Assembly: GCF_002432125.1 (NCBI RefSeq)
Contig: NZ_DJFS01000083.1
Location: 1-40,091, forward strand
DNA length: 40,091 nucleotides
Direction: 5' to 3'
Source: Brevundimonas sp. UBA5866
Lineage (GTDB): Bacteria; Pseudomonadota; Alphaproteobacteria; Caulobacterales; Caulobacteraceae
In this document: piece after piece, positions 37,346-40,091 of the stretch
How the letters are laid out: each line of letters opens with the position of its first letter
How positions within the stretch are numbered: position 1 is the stretch's first letter
The notes under the pieces: model-generated
Told to the model about the DNA's origin: nothing
Database searches by the model: none
The model's input: the letters and a program-made list of their open reading frames with translations, nothing else
Translations under genes and position numbers: made by a program

Positions 37346-39082
37346 CTAGAAGGCCGGCAGCCGCAGGGTGGCCTTGGTGCCTTCGCCAAGCTGGCTCTCC
37401 AGAGACAGGGTGCCGCCGTGAAGTTCCGCGAGGGAGCGCGCCAGTGAGAGCCCAAGGCCCGTGCCTTGGGCTTTTTGCTTGGCATCGCCGGCCTGTTCGA
37501 ACGGACGGCCCAGGCGGGCGAGGTCCTGGGGCGCAATGCCGATACCGTTATCACTGACGGTCAGGATCAAACTGTCTTCCTCGCGGCGGGCGGCCAATTC
37601 GACCTTGCCGTTGGCGGGGGTGAATTTGACCGCATTGCCCAGCAGATTGACCAGAATCTGTTTCAGGGCGCGGCGGTCGGTGTGAACCATCAGTGCGGTT
37701 TCGGGCAGGTCGGCGCTGAGATCGATAGCCTTTTCATCGGCCTGTACCCGCACCAGCGCCATCGCCGCATCGGCCAGATCGCGGGCGTCTAGGTCTTCGC
37801 AGTTCAGCTCGTAACGGTCGGCATCGATGCGCGACACGTCCAGCACATTGCCGATCACATCCAGCAGGTGACTGCCTGCCGTATGGATGGATCCGGCATA
37901 GCCGACGTACCGTTCGGACAGCGGGCCGACCAACTGGTTCTTCATCATCTCCGAGAAGCCGAGCACGGCATTCAGCGGGGTGCGCAGCTCGTGGCTGAGG
38001 TGGGCGATGAAGCGCGAGCGGGCCAAAACCTGTGCCTCGGCTTCGGCCCGGGCCTGATCCAGTTCGCTCTCGCGGGCATGCTGAAGGGTTGCGTCCAGCA
38101 TGAGGGCGGCGATGCGTCGGCTGTCGCCCTGCATGCGGCGCACCACCAGCAGCACACGCCGGTCAAGCGCGGCGCGAGGGGTGAAGCGCACCTGGGCCGG
38201 TTGTCCGGCCTGAGCCCGCGAAAGGGCGGCGCGCACGGCGGGGCGATCCGGCGGATGGACGGCCTCGATCAAGCCGCCCTCGCTGTCACGCTCTTCAAAC
38301 AGGGCATCCACATCCATTGCCGGAGGCGCTGCGCCATAGGCGGCCAGGGCGCGGCCATTGGGAGCCAGCACAAGGGTCAGGCCCGGCTGGTCCTTGAGTG
38401 CGGATTCCATCCGCGCCATTGCCAGCGGAATGACCGTGCCGCCGGGGCGTGTGTTCAAAGCGGCCACGATCGCAAACAACAGCACCACCAATCCCGTGCC
38501 GGTGGTGATCAGACCGTTTGCGGGCAGGGGTGCAAGAAAGGGCGAGGCCATACCGCCGGCGAAGACACCCGCCGCAGCCGCAATCAGCCCCCACACCAGC
38601 GGGCGCTCATCGCCCGGTGTGCGAAGGGCCAGCCCACCCATCACCGGAACGAAGCCCAATGGTGCCAGAGGCCCGGATAGTCCTCCGGTAAGGATCATTG
38701 TCACTACGGGACAGACCAGCCACGGCACAGTGGCCCAGACGGGGGTGGGGCGTACGGGCTGGGGCCATGACGATGGCACCGAAGGCAGGGTCTGAAGCGC
38801 GAACACCCCCACGGCAGGCAGGGCGACGACCAGCAAGGCGACGAGCGGACGTGGCGTGGCCCCGGCAAAAAGGGCCATAGCCGTCAGTGCCAGCAGGCTG
38901 ATGCCCCAGAGCAGGTGCCAGATCGCACGGCGGCGCGACTGTGCCGGATCGGGCCGGACCAGTGTGGCAGCGACGGGCGTTGGAAAGGGAGCGTTCAAGC
39001 GGGGCTTGGGTCCTGTAATGAAGCGCGGCGGCACGGGCCGACGCACAGAATCAAGTGTGGAGGATAGCGCCCGCAGGCCCAT
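37346..39082 (-). CDS. DivJ-like membrane histidine kinase
   Basis: A protein of 578 residues from ATG 39082 (AGGGGG 8 nt ahead); the frame runs upstream across sufE and is rejected there. A cluster of about six membrane helices (~48-205) is followed by a PAS-like region (~220-330) and a HisKA domain with H364 in HLSHELRTPLNAVLGFSEMM. The ATPase domain follows (LVNLLGNAVKFTPANG, VSDNGIGIAPQDL, GTGLGLSLARSLAELHGG). There is no receiver domain. This is the DivJ/PleC architecture; DivJ phosphorylates DivK and so inhibits CckA. In Caulobacter divJ lies within some 15 genes of cckA, as I recall. The name is an inference; a general motility kinase is possible. Confidence 0.8.
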   Translation of the reverse strand: MGLRALSSTLDSVRRPVPPRFITGPKPRLNAPFPTPVAATLVRPDPAQSRRRAIWHLLWGISLLALTAMALFAGATPRPLVALLVVALPAVGVFALQTLPSVPSSWPQPVRPTPVWATVPWLVCPVVTMILTGGLSGPLAPLGFVPVMGGLALRTPGDERPLVWGLIAAAAGVFAGGMASPFLAPLPANGLITTGTGLVVLLFAIVAALNTRPGGTVIPLAMARMESALKDQPGLTLVLAPNGRALAAYGAAPPAMDVDALFEERDSEGGLIEAVHPPDRPAVRAALSRAQAGQPAQVRFTPRAALDRRVLLVVRRMQGDSRRIAALMLDATLQHARESELDQARAEAEAQVLARSRFIAHLSHELRTPLNAVLGFSEMMKNQLVGPLSERYVGYAGSIHTAGSHLLDVIGNVLDVSRIDADRYELNCEDLDARDLADAAMALVRVQADEKAIDLSADLPETALMVHTDRRALKQILVNLLGNAVKFTPANGKVELAARREEDSLILTVSDNGIGIAPQDLARLGRPFEQAGDAKQKAQGTGLGLSLARSLAELHGGTLSLESQLGEGTKATLRLPAF

Positions 39083-39168
39083 GCCCCAAACCCCCTCGCT
39101 CAGGTGGTGAAGAGGGCGGATAAATCGGGCGTTGTGAAGGCCCTGTTCAGGGGAGTAAGGAAGCCGCC

Positions 39169-39603
39169 ATGACTGAAGCGACCTCTGCACCGATCCAATC
39201 CGTCCTTGATGAACTGATCGAGGATTTCGACCTGCTCGGCGATTGGGAAGGCCGGATCGAATATGTGATCGAACTGGGCAAGACCCTTTCTCCGTTGCCG
39301 GAAGAGGCGCGGATCGAGGCCAATAAGGTGCCGGGCTGTGCGGCGCAGGTGTGGCTGAATACCCGCCGCGAGGATGGCCTTCTGTTCTTTGACGCGGATT
39401 CCGACAGCGCCCTGTCAAAGGGCAATATCGCCCTTCTGTTACGCCTTTATTCGGGCCGTACGCCGCAAGAGATCCTGGGCTTTGACGCCAAGGCGGCGCT
39501 GGATCGACTGGGCCTGCCGTCTGCGCTGACGGTGCAGCGCGCCAACGGGCTCAACAATATGGTGGGTCTGATCCGGCAGGCGGCGCTGGACGCCGCTGGT
39601 TGA
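39169..39603 (+). CDS. sufE: SufE, cysteine desulfurase sulfur acceptor
   Basis: A protein of 144 residues with the SufE features: FDLLGDWEGRIEYVIELGKTLSPLPEEARIEANKVPGCAAQVWL, where the Cys in VPGC takes persulfide from SufS, and the C-terminal LGLPSALTVQRANGLNNMV. It boosts SufS in Fe-S assembly. It is divergent from the kinase across 86 nt and ends 2 nt from the convergent ribF. No other suf gene is in view. Confidence 0.95.
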   Translation: MTEATSAPIQSVLDELIEDFDLLGDWEGRIEYVIELGKTLSPLPEEARIEANKVPGCAAQVWLNTRREDGLLFFDADSDSALSKGNIALLLRLYSGRTPQEILGFDAKAALDRLGLPSALTVQRANGLNNMVGLIRQAALDAAG

Positions 39604-39605
39604 GT

Positions 39606-40091
39606 TCAGGCGAGGATGGCGCGGGCCTTGGCGGCGTCGTCCTCGATCTGGACCTTGAGGGCGTCGAGGCAGTCGAACTTCATTTCGCCGCGCAGGAAGG
39701 CGACCAGTTCTGTCTCGACCACCTGTCCGTAGAGGCTCTCGTCGAAGTCGAACAGCCAGACCTCGACCAGCGGATCTTCGATCTCGTACATCGGGCGGAT
39801 GCCCAGATTGGCCACGCCCTTGACCACCCGCCCGTCGGCCAGGCGGGTACGCGTGGCATAGACGCCGTAGGCGGGGCGCATATAGCCCGGCATGGCGATA
39901 TTGGCGGTGGGCACGCCGATGGTGCGGCCGCGCTTGTCGCCGTGGATCACCTCGCCCTCGATGGCGAAGGGACGGCCGAGGATGGCGGTGGCGCGGGCCA
40001 TGTCACCGGCCTTCAGGGCCTCGCGCACGGCGGACGAGGACAGCTTCAGGCCGTCGGCGTCGTCCCTGCGCTCGGTCACCGACACGGTGAA
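39606..40091 (-). CDS. ribF: RibF, riboflavin kinase / FAD synthetase (C-terminal part)
   Basis: The frame is open to the right edge of the window, so the N-terminal FAD-synthetase part lies outside; only ~161 codons are seen. The end of the adenylyltransferase domain (LKLSSSAVREALKAGDMARATAILGRPF) leads into the riboflavin kinase domain (GDKRGRTIGVPTANI, YGVYAT, VANLGIRPMYE, VEVWLFDFDESLYGQ), which holds the ATP/flavin-binding PTAN motif. The protein makes FMN and then FAD. Confidence 0.93.
   Translation of the reverse strand, partial: FTVSVTERRDDADGLKLSSSAVREALKAGDMARATAILGRPFAIEGEVIHGDKRGRTIGVPTANIAMPGYMRPAYGVYATRTRLADGRVVKGVANLGIRPMYEIEDPLVEVWLFDFDESLYGQVVETELVAFLRGEMKFDCLDALKVQIEDDAAKARAILA

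Noticed and set aside
39083..39418. Upstream extension of the DivJ-like kinase frame
   Set aside because: It overlaps sufE in antisense and has no kinase-like sequence; a good Shine-Dalgarno precedes ATG 39082.
1..40091. Search for tRNA, rRNA, CRISPR, insertion sequences, phage or defence genes
   Set aside because: No tRNA-like cloverleaf, repeat-spacer array, transposase, integrase or defence domain was recognised by eye; a covariance-model scan would be needed to exclude small RNAs.

Overview
The window is GC-rich chromosomal DNA from an alphaproteobacterium, almost certainly a member of the Caulobacterales (Caulobacter/Brevundimonas/Asticcacaulis group). The main evidence is a full-length CckA hybrid kinase directly downstream of fliQ-fliR-flhB, as remembered for Caulobacter crescentus. 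A DivJ-like kinase, TTAA-N7-TTAA boxes of the CtrA type at flagellar promoters, a CdnL/CarD regulator beside fdxA, and a large TonB-dependent receptor support this. The genus cannot be fixed from the sequence alone. There are no rRNA or tRNA genes, no insertion sequences, no phage genes and no CRISPR array that I can see. Almost everything reads as vertically inherited core genome.

Layout: 1-3.3 kb holds the tail of an RNA/DNA helicase with a strikingly basic low-complexity C-terminus, then an S4-domain protein, a YceI-like secreted protein, the 7Fe ferredoxin FdxA and CdnL. 3.3-8.5 kb is an envelope block: an OmpA-like lipoprotein, a TonB-like protein with an (EP)n spacer and an unrecognised C-terminus, a small unknown protein, a TonB-dependent receptor and a DUF983 protein. 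8.6-19.9 kb is the motility and cell-cycle block: a 957-residue TPR protein, HU, fliO-fliP divergent from flgB-flgC-fliE across a perfect CtrA-type box, folE, fliQ-fliR-flhB, cckA and a small unknown protein.

19.9-25.1 kb holds a superoxide dismutase, a MHYT-PAS-GGDEF-EAL c-di-GMP enzyme, ribosomal protein S4 and a cluster of three related small lipoproteins. The first of the three has an in-frame stop inside its signal peptide, and the second is only 41 residues long. 25.1-31.7 kb holds a thioesterase, a monothiol glutaredoxin, two proteins of unknown function, a LysR regulator divergent from an MFS/YczE membrane pair, and Ada. 31.7-40.1 kb holds release factor 3, a tiny membrane protein, a second MFS exporter, TrhO plus an SDR, a DivJ-like kinase, SufE and the C-terminal part of RibF.

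Functionally, the central block puts flagellar export-gate and rod genes next to the kinase that starts the CckA-ChpT-CtrA phosphorelay, and putative CtrA sites lie upstream of those same flagellar genes. No clear defence, toxin or mobile system was found. The most unusual items are the broken/tandem lipoprotein cluster, the TonB-like protein with a non-TonB C-terminus, the hairpin just ahead of the MHYT cyclase start, and the close linkage of CckA with a DivJ-like kinase.
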